A DNA stretch of 64,000 nt from assembly GCA_963797005.1 (NCBI GenBank), contig CAWCOF010000006.1, forward strand, positions 1-64,000, in the 5' to 3' direction. This document shows, in pieces, positions 43,506 to 55,287 of the stretch. The DNA comes from AWTP1-13 sp963797005. Its GTDB lineage: Bacteria; Pseudomonadota; Alphaproteobacteria; Rhizobiales; Hyphomicrobiaceae. The position numbers and the translations under genes were made by a program. Positions within the stretch are counted from its first letter, which is position 1. The number at the start of each line of letters is the position of its first letter. Under the pieces are notes generated by a model, which saw only the letters and a program-made list of their open reading frames with translations, was not told the DNA's origin and searched no databases.

Positions 43506-45128
43506 ATGACTGCATTCATTCTATCTGCCGGCTTAGCATTCGCGATCTACCAGCTTCTAGCGTTTGCGCGAGTCCCTAATGCTGGCGGAGACTTCAGCAC
43601 CCTTGGTATTGAAATCAGATTTACTCAAGCATCAGCTCGCTTGGCTCGCATCTTTTTGCGGGTCGCGATCGTTATTGCGGTCCTTGCGGCAATCTTGCTC
43701 ATTCATGAATACATAACACCGATCGAAGCCATCTCAAGTCGAAGCGTGAACATCTATCTTGGGTTCCTGTTCGGCCCACTGTTAGCGATCTGGATCAATA
43801 GCATTGTTGTCCACAATCCGACGGAAGAGATGACGCGAGGCCAGGCGGTGTCCGGCATCGGCCTAGTGTTGCTCTTCTTGCTCGGTTCCGTCGGCGATCA
43901 AGCAGTCAGGGTGGTCCGGCATTACGCCGCTGGTCTCAAGGGATTGAAAATTCCAGGTGCGGAGCTGACATTCGCGGGACGATCGCGCAAGAATCTTGGC
44001 TCGACGCCGCCGGCTGGATACTCCCAATCTGCGACGGGAGGATCGAATGGATTGTACTATGTGTCCGAGCTCGGCGGTACTATCGGACGGGACCTACAAT
44101 ATCTGAAACTGTTCAAACCCGACCTAAACGAGGTGCAGGTCGAGCATCTCCAAGGCGCTGCGAACGTTGCAAATCGCATCATAAAGCCGCCGCTCGGCTG
44201 CTTATTCGCATGGTCTAAGGAGACAGGGGACGCCGAATTGGTCGATAGGCATCTTGGAGCGTTCGTTGCCGGCTTCAGGCAGCTTGCGACGTTGAGTTGG
44301 ATGCCAAATGCGCAAGAAGCGAGTACTACTGGGAGAGCACAACAACTAACGGAGGTCAGCGCGGCTCTCAGCAATATGTTTGTGCGCAATTCGCTCAATA
44401 TGGCGTCAGATATCGTCGCCGCTACAGCTAGCAAAAGTGTGATTAACCTATGCGGCCCATGGCTCTCAAGCTATTGCCCTGAGGGCTTCAAGCACAGCGA
44501 GAAGCGCAAACCGGACGATAAGCCCAATGAATTTTACAAGAACCTCAATCACTCGGTATTGCTGGAGTGCCTGAACAGGCTGCGAAGTAGCATGCATCAA
44601 AAAGCAGACAACGCAGCCTGGAAGCGCGTTGGGACACTAAGCGACGAATTGAAACTGTTTGCGAATGAGGGCAAAATGCTCGAACGCCCATATTTCGCTA
44701 TGGGCTATGCTGGGATAATGGCACAACTCGGTTATTACGCGGCTGCGGCATCAATCCTGGACGATTGGCTCATACAGCAGCGCCAGCGGAGATTGAGAAA
44801 TATGCCGGATGAAGAACTCGTCCAGAGTTGGTATGTCTTGCGTATACGCATAACTGAGGCGGCTTACGTCGAAGAGTGGCTCGCGAAGGAAGGTAGCAAA
44901 GCCGGGACGCGCGTACGCGATGAGCACTTGGCGAACCTGAATTTGATCAAAGAGGGGTTGCGTGAGCGCTTGAAGGACCTGGATTTTTTTAAACCATACG
45001 ACAAACCGTGCGATGAAACGTGCGCTATCGTGTTGAAGCGACCCGGCGCTTGCAAATCGACGCTCCCCGACGGTGACCTCAAGCTGTGGAGGAACCTCTA
45101 CACATCGTATGTGTCAATCGAAGCCACC

Positions 45129-45136
45129 CATATTGA
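45129..45136. repeat. Target-site duplication, left copy
   Basis: CATATTGA, directly repeated at 46617-46624 on the other side of the IS. Eight bases is the usual ISL3-family duplication length, and deleting one copy with the IS restores an open frame. Confidence 0.85.
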
Positions 45137-46616
45137 GCCTCCTCGCTGTTCGGAGTGGGTAGGGTGACCGGCTCGGCTTGATGCCAACCCTAGTCCCATC
45201 CCTTTGTTCGATCGAAGACCATCCCTCCGCCCCGACCTGCCGTTAACCGGAGCCGTCGTGTCGAGCGGCGGTCAAGGATGGCCGTCGCGCTGAGCGCGAC
45301 ACGTGCTCGACGTTTCCAGGCCACTCCTTGACGGGCGCGAGCACGGCGGCACGATCGAGGCTCAACGGGACGGCGGGAGACACGTCGATGCGCGACACCG
45401 ATCTGATGCAGCTGGCGCTTGGGCTGATCCCGCCGTGGATGGTCAAGGCCTGCGCATTCAACGCCGAGGCACGCCGTCTCGATATCGAGATCGACTTCGC
45501 CAGGGGCAGCCGGTTCCCATGTCCACAATGCGGCACGGCTGACTGCCCGGTGCACGACACCTCAATGCAGACGTGGCGGCACCTCGACTTCTTCCAGCAT
45601 CAGGCGTTCCTGCACGCGCGCGTGGCCCGCATCGAGTGCCCCGATTGCGGCGTCAAACAGATCGCCGTGCCGTGGGCGAGGCAGGGCTCCGGCTTCACCC
45701 TGCTGTTCGAGGCTCTCGCCATGACGCTGATGACGGCCATGCCGGTCGCTGCCGCCGCACGCCTCCTCGGCGAGCACGACACCCGGATGTGGCGCGTGCT
45801 GCACCACTGGGTCGAGCAGGCCCGCGAGCATGCCGATTACGCGGATGTGAAGCGCGTCGCCATCGACGAGACGGCGGCCAGGCGCGGCCACGACTACGTC
45901 TCGCTGTTCGTCGATATGGATCAGCGCCGCGTGCTGTTCGTCACCGAGGGGCGGGGCGCCGATACCGTGGAAGCGTTCGCCGACGATCTGGAGGCCCACA
46001 ACGGCGATGCCAGCCGCGTCAAGCAGGTCTGCATCGACATGAGCGGCGCCTTCATCAAGGGCGTCACCGACAATCTCACCGAGGCCGAGATCACCTTCGA
46101 CAAGTTCCACGCGGTCAAGCTCGTCAACGACGCCGTCGACAAGGTCCGCCGCGCCGAGAGCAGGGGACGGCCCGAGCTCAAACGCAGCCGCTATCTCTGG
46201 CTCAGGAACGAGCCGTCACTGTCGGCAGAAAGCCGTGAGCAGCTCACGAGCCTCACGCGCCTGCACTTGAAGACGGCGCGGGCCTATCGGATCCGACTCG
46301 CCTTCCAGGAGATCTACCAGCAGCCCAACAGCGACTGGGGCGCTCTCTTCCTCGACCGCTGGTACAGCTGGGCCATCCGATCACGCCTCGATCCCATGAA
46401 GGAGGCTGCACGCACCGTGATGCGCCACCGCGACGGCATCCTCGCCTGGTTCGACAGCCGCATCGCCAACGGCCTCATCGAGGGCATCAACAGCCTCGTG
46501 CAAGCCGCCAAGGCCAAGGCGCGCGGCTATCGCTCCACCCGCACGCTCAAGGCCATCACCTACCTCATCGCCGGAAAACTCGACCTCAAACTACCCACGT
46601 GAAATAGCGGAGAGCC
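45137..46616 (+). mobile_element. ISL3-family insertion sequence, complete
   Basis: A 1480-bp element with one transposase gene, imperfect 26-bp terminal inverted repeats (45137-45162 and 46591-46616, 18 of 26 positions matching, sharing CGCT and a GTGGGTAG inner end) and an 8-bp target duplication CATATTGA. The right repeat contains the transposase stop codon. Intact ends and an uninterrupted transposase indicate a recent insertion. It splits a membrane protein gene. Confidence 0.85.
45388..46602 (+). CDS. ISL3-family transposase
   Basis: A DDE transposase of 404 residues. An N-terminal zinc-binding region has two CxxC pairs with a further Cys/His (FPCPQCGTADCPVHD and IECPDCGVKQI). Then comes a helix-turn-helix-like stretch, and the catalytic core: first Asp in VAIDETAARRGHDY, second Asp in VCIDMSGAFIKG, and the Glu in NGLIEGINSLVQ. 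GGGAG lies about eight bases before the ATG at 45388. The frame could extend to 45328 but without added conserved sequence. It lies inside a complete IS. Confidence 0.93.
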   Translation: MRDTDLMQLALGLIPPWMVKACAFNAEARRLDIEIDFARGSRFPCPQCGTADCPVHDTSMQTWRHLDFFQHQAFLHARVARIECPDCGVKQIAVPWARQGSGFTLLFEALAMTLMTAMPVAAAARLLGEHDTRMWRVLHHWVEQAREHADYADVKRVAIDETAARRGHDYVSLFVDMDQRRVLFVTEGRGADTVEAFADDLEAHNGDASRVKQVCIDMSGAFIKGVTDNLTEAEITFDKFHAVKLVNDAVDKVRRAESRGRPELKRSRYLWLRNEPSLSAESREQLTSLTRLHLKTARAYRIRLAFQEIYQQPNSDWGALFLDRWYSWAIRSRLDPMKEAARTVMRHRDGILAWFDSRIANGLIEGINSLVQAAKAKARGYRSTRTLKAITYLIAGKLDLKLPT

Positions 46617-46624
46617 CATATTGA
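46617..46624. repeat. Target-site duplication, right copy
   Basis: CATATTGA, the second copy of the duplication made on IS insertion; the split gene continues from 46625. Confidence 0.85.
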
Positions 46625-47072
46625 GCAGGCCACTCGGCATCCTCACTACAAGGAGGGGTTTGCCGAGATCGCGAAGGCGGACGCGCGGCGGTTGGCGAAT
46701 TTCGACCTTTCCTGCGGTGCCGACGCTCCGAGCCGTAACGCCTGGTACGCACAAGCACTTGCCGCGTTTGTACAGAGCCAAGCGAGCTATACGAGGAGCC
46801 GTACCGAGGCTGATGGCGCGGATACAGGCAACAAGCGCCTCACCGAAGCGGACCGAGTAGCCCGCTTTGGGTTAGAAATCATAAAAAACGAGGCCAAGGA
46901 AGACGATGCGCGCGGCAAGAAACGCTTTCTCGATCGGATCGAGCCAAGCCTTACCTTGCAGGCTCAAGAAGAGCTCGAGTTGCTTCGCCGTGAAATCGAG
47001 CAGATCAAGCAAGAACTCTTCTAACCCGCAAATAGGGCTGGATGTAACTCCGTGCGCTTAGCGGCGCATGGT

Positions 47073-47162
47073 TCAAGGAGGTGTAATTGTCGCCAGGGCA
47101 ACAGATATGCCAATGCCGCTCATCACAACGGCAAGGGTCAGGGCATAGACGTAACGTAACAT
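47073..47162 (-). CDS. Possible 29-residue hydrophobic peptide
   Basis: An ATG-started frame encodes a short basic N terminus (MLRYVY) followed by one hydrophobic helix and a Thr/Pro end. It lies in a gap with no other gene, has a GGAGC sequence about nine bases upstream, and is preceded by a perfect 6-bp palindrome. The composition suits a small membrane peptide, but at this length chance cannot be excluded. The rest of the 47025-47331 gap holds nothing else I can support. Confidence 0.33.
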   Translation of the reverse strand: MLRYVYALTLAVVMSGIGISVALATITPP

Positions 47163-47184
47163 TGGACTGCTCCGAAGCTCCTAT

Positions 47185-47201
47185 AGCTTATGATGTAAGC
47201 T
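47185..47201. promoter_or_regulatory. Operator-like palindrome
   Basis: AGCTTA, TGATG, TAAGCT: a perfect 6-bp inverted repeat with a 5-base spacer in AT-rich DNA, 23 bases upstream of the possible small peptide start. It could be a regulator-binding site; there is no further evidence. Confidence 0.3.
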
Positions 47202-47331
47202 CGCATTCTTGAATGTCAAATGAACGTCGCACAACACCCCCACACAAAGAAGGAAAGCCCAATCTTTCCTGCGACTTAGGGACACTCCATTCTGGGCGCC
47301 GATCACACCCTTGGGAGCGGGGATTGCCGCT

Positions 47332-49348
<2,017 letters not shown>

Positions 49349-49445
49349 CACTTCGCTCCAGGTCGCACGACTGGCATTCAGCGCGCGGCAGTAGGTTCAA
49401 CGACACCGCGACGATCCCGTTCAAGGTGCAGCGCAAAAGCCACAC

Positions 49446-49480
49446 AAAAACGGCCCGTCGAGGCGGAAAGTCCGCCGGGC
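49446..49480 (-). terminator. Candidate intrinsic terminator after dnaG
   Basis: Read on the minus strand, GCCCG-GCGGA, a CTT loop, TCCGC, a 5-base bulge and CGGGC form a 10-bp stem followed by CGTTTTTGTG. It lies in the 327-base gap between dnaG and rpoD and would separate their transcripts, or attenuate read-through into rpoD. Nothing else is recognised in that gap. Confidence 0.5.
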
Positions 49481-49675
49481 TAGCTGCCTGTTGAAGCCCC
49501 ATCTGGGCGCGTGCGCCTGGCTCGAGCTCTGGGCTCGGGGATGCCGACTGGGGGCTTGGCTAGGCATACACAACTCCGCAGGCCTTTCCTACCCTTAGTT
49601 TGCTTTCCACACATTTCTTGGTGGAAGGCGCCGCTTGCGCACCCCCAACCATGTCAAACCGCATTCGAACGGCGT

Positions 49676-51617
49676 TCAGATATGATCGGAGGCGCCGCCG
49701 ATCTCCGTGCCGCGGCACTGGCCCAGCTGGTTCTGGATCTCCAAGATTCGGGCCAACGCGTCCTCGCTCGGCTCGGCCCGGTAGGCCAGCTCGGCCGTCT
49801 CCAGCTCCCGCCTGAGCCCGACCTGGGCTCTCGTGCAGGGCAACGGCGTGCCGCCAGCCCGCTTCAACGTCGCGCGCGTCCGCATCAGGTTCGGCAAACT
49901 TATCGCTTTTGTGGGTGATCGCCCGCTCGGCCATGGCGACCACCTTGTCAAGGCCCAGGTTGGTGAGGTGGGTGCGCAATTCCACCCTTTCAAGGTCGGT
50001 GTGCGTTGCAAGGACCTCGAGCAGCACGTCGCGCAAGCGGGCGAGCGGCTTGGACGTCAGCGTGAGCTCGGCAATCTCCTCGCAGTGCGCCTCCAGCAGC
50101 CAGGGATGGTTGAGGAGCGTAGAGAGCAGCAGCGCCTCCCGAGGGGGCAGGCCGAGGCTGCGCTGCGCCAGCTCGTCGCTGCGTACGGCAAGGCTCGCCG
50201 GATTGGTTCCCTGCGGCAGCTTGCGCAGCCGGTTGTCGGCGCGCGCGCGCTCGGTCATGCGCCAATCGAGCTGCGTGTTGTTGCGGCGCTTGCCGGCAAG
50301 GCGGGGGTCGCGCCGGCCACTGGCGCCGGTGACGTCCCTGTTCGCCTTGCGGTTCTTCTCCCATAGCGTCTGCCGCAGCTCGCTCTCGTACTGAGCCCGC
50401 ACGCCGCGGTCGGCGATGCGGGCGACCAGGGCCTTGAGCCGGGCCTCCAGGGAGGCGCGCTGCTCGGGCGTGACGGCGGGCTCGCCGTGCTGCTCCTCCC
50501 TCTGCATCAGCACGTCGAAGAGGGGCGAGGTCCGCGCGAGGATCGCTTGCAACGCCTCCGGGCCCTGCTGGCGAATGAGGTCATCGGGGTCCTGCCCCTC
50601 GGGCAGGAAGGCGAACTGGAGGCTTCTGCCAGGCCCCAGGTGCGGCAGCACCGTCTCCACGGCGCGGAAGGCGGCGCGGCGGCCGGCGGCATCGCCGTCG
50701 AAGCACAGGATCGGCTCGGAGGCGATGCGCCACAGGCTCTTCACCTGGTCCTCGGTGAGCGCCGTGCCGAGCGGTGCAACCGTCTCGGGAAAGCCTGCCT
50801 CGGACAGGGCAATGACATCCATGTAGCCCTCGACCACGATCACGCGGGACTTGTCATGGGCCGGGCGCCGGGCGTTGTGCGCGTTGAAAAGAACGGCGCC
50901 CTTGTGAAACAGCAGCGTCTCCGGCGAGTTGAGGTATTTCGCCGGCGCGCCTGCGTCGAGCGCGCGGCCGCCGAAGGCGATCACGCGGCCCTTGAGGTCG
51001 CAGATCGGGAACATGACGCGATGGCGGAAGCGGTCGTAGGAGACCGGAATATCGTCGCCCGTCACCACCACGCCGGAGGCCGCGATCTCGGCCGAGGTGA
51101 AGCCCGCCTTGGCCAGATGCTCCTTGAGCGCGGACTTGGCGTCGGGGGCGTAGCCGAGCCTGAAGCGGGAGATGGTCTCGGCCGCCAGCCCGCGCTTGGC
51201 CAGATAGCGCCGCGCATCGGAGCCGATGGGGCGGGCGAGCTGCTCCTCGAAGAAGCCGGTTGCCGCCAGCAGGAGCGCGAGCTGGCGCGCACGCTGGTCT
51301 TCCTGCTCGGCTTCGCGCGGGCTTGCCGCCGGGATGGCCAAGCCCGCCTCCTCGGCCAGCCGCTCGACCGCCTCGGGGAAGCTCAGGCCCTCGGTCAGCA
51401 TGACGAACTTGAAGATGTCGCCGTTCTGCCCGGACGAGAAGTCGAACCAGGACCCCTTGTGGTCGTTGACGAAGAAGGAGGGCGTCCTCTCCTGCTTGAA
51501 GGGAGAGAGGCCCTTGAACTCGCGGCCGGCGCGCTTGAGGGAGACCTTGCGCGCCACGACCTGGCTCACGGGGAGCCGGGTGCGGATCTCATCGAGCAGG
51601 GACGGCGAAAAGCGCAT
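49676..51617 (-). CDS. dnaG: DNA primase, no N-terminal zinc ligands, one frameshift
   Basis: Makes RNA primers for DNA replication. After one correction at about 49824 it is 646 residues. The N-terminal domain is recognisable (RTRLPVSQVVARKVSLKRAG) but the CHC2 zinc cysteines and histidine are absent: where most primases have CPFH and CFGC-type motifs, this has LSPFKQERTPSF and WFDFSSGQNGDIF. The catalytic core is intact, with the Toprim Glu in VIVVEGYMDVIAL and Asp residues in LCFDGDAAGRRA, and the helicase-binding C terminus follows. Removing one base near 49824 lets the last 50 residues read AQVGLRRELETAELAYRAEP. It lies upstream of rpoD on the same strand. Confidence 0.9.
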
Positions 51618-51844
51618 GCGGGTGGCCGAATCAGGGGAGCGTTGATCTGCTTCTTATGTGATTCGCTTTCCCCGGGCCTTATCCCCGTGCGGCGGCTTGC
51701 CCCGGGCCCCCGGTATCAACAGGCGCGAATGCAGCCCGCCGGCTCGAGGCCGTTGACGGAAATCAAGGCCGGCTCGGCCGCGAGGGGGCAATCTCACCCG
51801 ATCAGTCTCGACCGGGCCAGAGGGGAGCCAGAGGGGTAGGGATC

Positions 51845-52273
51845 ATGCGCAAGCTACTCGTGCCAATCGACAATTCCGACAATGCCAACCGCGCTCTGCA
51901 GCATGCCGTCCGGCTTGCCAAGGAGATCGGGGCGGTGGAGCTCGACATCGTCAACGCGCACGAGCCGCCCTTCGTCTATGGCGAGGTCGCCGTGCATATG
52001 ACCGAAGAGAAGGCCAAAGCGCTGCAGAAACGCCGCAGCGAGGACCTCCTGCACGCGGCGGGCGAGATGGCCAAGGCTGCAGGCGTGCCGTTCACGACCG
52101 CGGTGCTGAGCGGCGACGTGCCGCGGGTGCTGGCGAAATTCGCCGAGGACAAGGGCTGCGAGGGGATCGTGATGGGGACCAGAGGCATGGGCGCCATCGG
52201 CAACCTCGTCATGGGCTCGGTTGCGACCAAGATCATCCACCTCACGAAGCTCCCCGTGACATTGGTCAAGTAG
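51845..52273 (+). CDS. Universal stress protein (UspA family)
   Basis: A 142-residue ATP-binding stress protein. It begins MRKLLVPIDNSDNANRALQHA and carries the nucleotide motif Gly-x2-Gly-x9-Gly-Ser (GTRGMGAIGNLVMGS) near residues 114-128, so it is the ATP-binding rather than the UspA-proper class. Such proteins are induced in starvation or oxidative stress. It is monocistronic or leads the exchanger gene about 100 bases downstream. Confidence 0.92.
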   Translation: MRKLLVPIDNSDNANRALQHAVRLAKEIGAVELDIVNAHEPPFVYGEVAVHMTEEKAKALQKRRSEDLLHAAGEMAKAAGVPFTTAVLSGDVPRVLAKFAEDKGCEGIVMGTRGMGAIGNLVMGSVATKIIHLTKLPVTLVK

Positions 52274-52374
52274 CGCGCCCATGGCGCACCCGTAGCGCGG
52301 GCTGCAGCGGATGCGCGTGCAGCGATCTTCGTGTATGAGCGGACGATCCCGAAGCCGGCCGTAAGGGAGGCTCG

Positions 52375-53385
52375 ATGGTCATCGCCTGGCTCGAATTTCT
52401 CGCGTGCTCCGCCTTGATCGCCTTTGCGGGGTACTGGCTTGCCCGCTACGGCGACGTCATCGCCCACAAGACCAAGCTCGGCGGCGCCTGGATCGGGCTC
52501 ATCCTGGTGGCCACGGTGACGTCGCTGCCGGAGCTGGCAACCGGCGTCTCCTCGGTCACCCTTGCCGGCACGCCCGACATCGCCGTCGGCGACGTGCTCG
52601 GAAGCTGCGTGTTCAATCTCGCCATGATCGCGGTATTGGATTTTCTCTACCGCGAGATGCCGATCTACCGGAAGGCGAGCAACGGGCATATCCTGTCCGC
52701 GGGCTTCTCCAGCACTCTGATCGGCCTCGTCGTCTTCAGCCTGCTTGCCGGTGACGCGGCAGTCTTCCGGCTCGGGCACATCGGCATCTACACGCCGGCA
52801 ATCTTCCTGCTCTATCTCGTCGCCGTCCGCGCCATCTATGTGCAGGAACGGGCGCTGGCGGCGGACCTGCTGGCCCCCGAGAAATACGAGGAGGTCACCC
52901 TCCAGTTCGCCTTCCTGCGTTACGCGCTCAACGGCGCGATCGTCGTTGCGGCGGGCATCGCCATGCCGTTCGTGGCGCTTCAGCTTGCCGAGGCGATGGG
53001 CTGGGGCCAGTCGTTCGTCGGAACCTTGCTGGTGGCGGCTGCAACGTCGCTGCCCGAGGCGGCCTCGACGATCGGGGCGATCAGGATCGGGGCCATCGAC
53101 CTGGCGGTCGGCAACCTCTTCGGCAGCAATCTGTTCAATATCCTGATCCTGGGGATCGACGACCTCGCCTACGTGCACGGGCCGCTTCTGTCCAACGTCT
53201 CGCAGTCGCACGCCCTGTCCGGCGTTTCCGCCCTCATCATGACCGGCGCCGCCGTCGTCGGCCTGCATTTCCGGCCCGTCACGCGCGTCTTCCGGATTGC
53301 GGGCTGGGTGAGCCTGGGCCTGGTGCTCACCTACATCCTCAACTCGCTGGTCCTGTTCCTGCGAGGCGCCAACGGACCGGGATAG
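52375..53385 (+). CDS. Sodium/calcium exchanger (CaCA) family membrane protein
   Basis: An inner-membrane cation antiporter of 336 residues with about ten hydrophobic helices. Both alpha-repeats are visible: LVATVTSLPELATGVSSV near residue 45 and LVAAATSLPEAASTIGAI near residue 225, each followed by the GD/GN-(V/L)-(L/F)-GS-x-(V/L)-FN partner motif. The central loop is cytoplasmic and charged. Substrate ions (Ca2+, K+ or H+) cannot be deduced. It lies 102 bases after the universal stress gene and is convergent with the YqeY gene. Confidence 0.9.
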   Translation: MVIAWLEFLACSALIAFAGYWLARYGDVIAHKTKLGGAWIGLILVATVTSLPELATGVSSVTLAGTPDIAVGDVLGSCVFNLAMIAVLDFLYREMPIYRKASNGHILSAGFSSTLIGLVVFSLLAGDAAVFRLGHIGIYTPAIFLLYLVAVRAIYVQERALAADLLAPEKYEEVTLQFAFLRYALNGAIVVAAGIAMPFVALQLAEAMGWGQSFVGTLLVAAATSLPEAASTIGAIRIGAIDLAVGNLFGSNLFNILILGIDDLAYVHGPLLSNVSQSHALSGVSALIMTGAAVVGLHFRPVTRVFRIAGWVSLGLVLTYILNSLVLFLRGANGPG

Positions 53386-53396
53386 GCGACTGGCCG

Positions 53397-53834
53397 CTAC
53401 TTCAGCAGGTCCTTCACCAGGCCGCTCGCCTTGCCGAAGTCCATGCGGCCGGCGTAGCGCGCTTTCAGCGCACCCATCACCTTGCCCATGTCCTTGGGCG
53501 CCGCCGCGCCAGTCTCCTTGATCGCGGCGGCGATCGCCTCCTGCGCCTCGGCCTCGCTCATCTGCTTGGGCAGGAACTCCTCGATGACCGCGATCTCGAC
53601 CGCCTCCTGGGCCGCCTGCTCCTTGCGCCCGGCCTTCTCGTAGATGTCGAGCGATTCGCGCCGCTGCTTGATCATCTTCTGGAGCAGGGCCGGGATCTCC
53701 TGGTCGGGGATCGCCGCCTTGGCGGCGATATCGGCCTGCTGCAGGCCGGCGCTGATCAGGCGCAGCGCGGACAGGCGCGGCTTGTTCTGCGCCTTGAGGG
53801 CGGCATTGGTCTCGGCTCTCAGCCGGTCGCGCAT
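53397..53834 (-). CDS. yqeY: GatB/YqeY domain-containing protein
   Basis: A 145-residue helical protein of the YqeY type, related to the tail domain of GatB and suspected to bind tRNA. It starts MRDRLRAETNAALKAQNKPRLSALRLI, has an EIAVIEEFLPKQMSEAEAQEAI block and ends GKVMGALKARYAGRMDFGKASGLVKDLL, the family signature. The ATG at 53834 has AAGGAGGA about seven bases upstream; the in-frame start at 53861 is less likely. It is divergent from carA. Confidence 0.92.
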   Translation of the reverse strand: MRDRLRAETNAALKAQNKPRLSALRLISAGLQQADIAAKAAIPDQEIPALLQKMIKQRRESLDIYEKAGRKEQAAQEAVEIAVIEEFLPKQMSEAEAQEAIAAAIKETGAAAPKDMGKVMGALKARYAGRMDFGKASGLVKDLLK

Positions 53835-53952
53835 GAAACGATCCTCCTTGCGAGGCTCCATCTATGCGCCCGGCTGGGTCGCGGCAAGCCCGCGTTGACC
53901 TCGCTTGCGCTTTTGCCTAGTAGGACGGCGGCAGTTTGGCAGGCAGTCCAGC

Positions 53953-55158
53953 ATGGCAACCGAGGCAGACAAGCCCTGGGCGGAGACGCCCCTCACGGGT
54001 CGGCTGGTGCTGGCCGACGGCACCGTCATTGCCGGCCGCGGGCTGGGTGCGACGGGATCTGCCCCCGGCGAAGTGTGCTTCAACACGGCCATGACCGGCT
54101 ACCAGGAGATACTGACCGATCCCTCCTACGCCGGCCAGATCATCACCTTCACGTTCCCGCATATCGGCAACGTCGGCACCAACCAGGAAGACACCGAGAC
54201 GTCCAACCTCGCCATGCGCTCCGGCGTGCGCGGCTGCGTGCTGCGCGCGGACGTGACGGCCCCCTCCAACTACCGGTCCCTGGAGAAGCTCGACCAATGG
54301 CTGAAGGCGCGGGGGATCATCGCCATCTGCGGCATCGACACGCGCGCGCTGACCGCGCGCATCCGCGAGGAAGGCATGCCGAACGGCGTGATCGCGCACG
54401 AGCCGTCGGCCAAGTTCGATCTCGACAAGCTCAAGGCGGAGGCCGCGGCATGGCCGGGCCTCGTCGGCATGGACCTGGTGCCCGAGGTGACGGCGGGCCA
54501 GAGCTACACCTGGGACGAGATGCGGTGGGCCTGGGGCGAGGGCTATGGGCGGCAGGAGAAGCCGGAGCTACACGTGGTCGCCGTCGACTACGGGCTCAAG
54601 CGCAACATCCTGCGCTGCCTTGCCACCTTGGGATGCAAGGTGACGGTGGTGCCGGCCAAGGCGACCGCCGAGGAGATCCTGGAGCGCAAGCCCGACGGCG
54701 TGTTCCTGTCGAACGGCCCCGGCGATCCGGCTGCGACGGGGGCCTATGCGGTGCCGGAGATCAAGAAGCTGGTGGCCTCAGGGTTGCCGGTGTTCGGGAT
54801 CTGCCTCGGCCACCAGATGCTGGGTCTGGCGCTGGGCGCCAAGACGGGCAAGATGCATCAGGGGCATCACGGCGCCAACCATCCGGTCAAGGACTTCACC
54901 ACCGGCAAGGTGGAAATCACCTCGATGAACCACGGCTTTGCCGTCGACCGCGAGACCCTGCCCGCGGACGCCGAGGAGACGCATGTGTCGCTCTTCGACG
55001 GGTCCAACTGCGGGTTGCGGCTGAAAGGCAAGCCGGTGTTCTCCGTTCAGTACCACCCCGAGGCCTCGCCCGGCCCGGAGGACAGCCATTACCTCTTCGC
55101 GCGGTTCGTCGACCTGATGCGCGAGGCGAAACCTGCCCCGGCAGGCAAGAAACGCTGA
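53953..55158 (+). CDS. carA: Carbamoyl-phosphate synthase small subunit
   Basis: The glutaminase subunit that supplies ammonia for carbamoyl phosphate, feeding arginine and pyrimidine synthesis. The 401-residue protein has the CPSase N-terminal domain (GEVCFNTAMTGYQEILTDPSYAGQII) and a class I glutamine amidotransferase domain with the nucleophile Cys284 in FGICLGHQ, plus His and Glu in VQYHPEASPGPEDS. The ATG at 53953 matches the family N terminus. carB lies 1.6 kb downstream on the same strand, with a caspase-like gene between them. Confidence 0.95.
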   Translation: MATEADKPWAETPLTGRLVLADGTVIAGRGLGATGSAPGEVCFNTAMTGYQEILTDPSYAGQIITFTFPHIGNVGTNQEDTETSNLAMRSGVRGCVLRADVTAPSNYRSLEKLDQWLKARGIIAICGIDTRALTARIREEGMPNGVIAHEPSAKFDLDKLKAEAAAWPGLVGMDLVPEVTAGQSYTWDEMRWAWGEGYGRQEKPELHVVAVDYGLKRNILRCLATLGCKVTVVPAKATAEEILERKPDGVFLSNGPGDPAATGAYAVPEIKKLVASGLPVFGICLGHQMLGLALGAKTGKMHQGHHGANHPVKDFTTGKVEITSMNHGFAVDRETLPADAEETHVSLFDGSNCGLRLKGKPVFSVQYHPEASPGPEDSHYLFARFVDLMREAKPAPAGKKR

Positions 55159-55287
55159 TATTTGCAGTTTCCGTCGGCATTCGTCGGGGGATGGCGGAAA
55201 TATTTTGCCCACCATGAAATTGTCAAAGACCTTCGCAAACAGTAGGTTGGATCAACGCCGGGTGCCCAACCTCGTGGGGGACAGCAA

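Larger units (their letters stand above)
43506..47024 (+). pseudogene. Membrane protein gene of unknown function, split by an ISL3-family element
   Basis: Removing the IS (45137-46616) and one 8-bp target duplication joins 43506-45136 to 46625-47024 in one frame of 677 codons with no stop: SIEATHIE reads straight into QATRHPHYKEGF. The 676-residue product would have about four transmembrane helices in its first 140 residues and a large, mostly helical soluble part; its last 30 residues (LTLQAQEELELLRREIEQIKQELF in part) look coiled-coil. The gene is clearly lower in GC than its neighbours. AGGAA lies five bases upstream of the ATG at 43506. With the IS in place, translation runs into IS sequence and stops at 45167 after 553 residues. 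I do not recognise a family. Confidence 0.8.
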
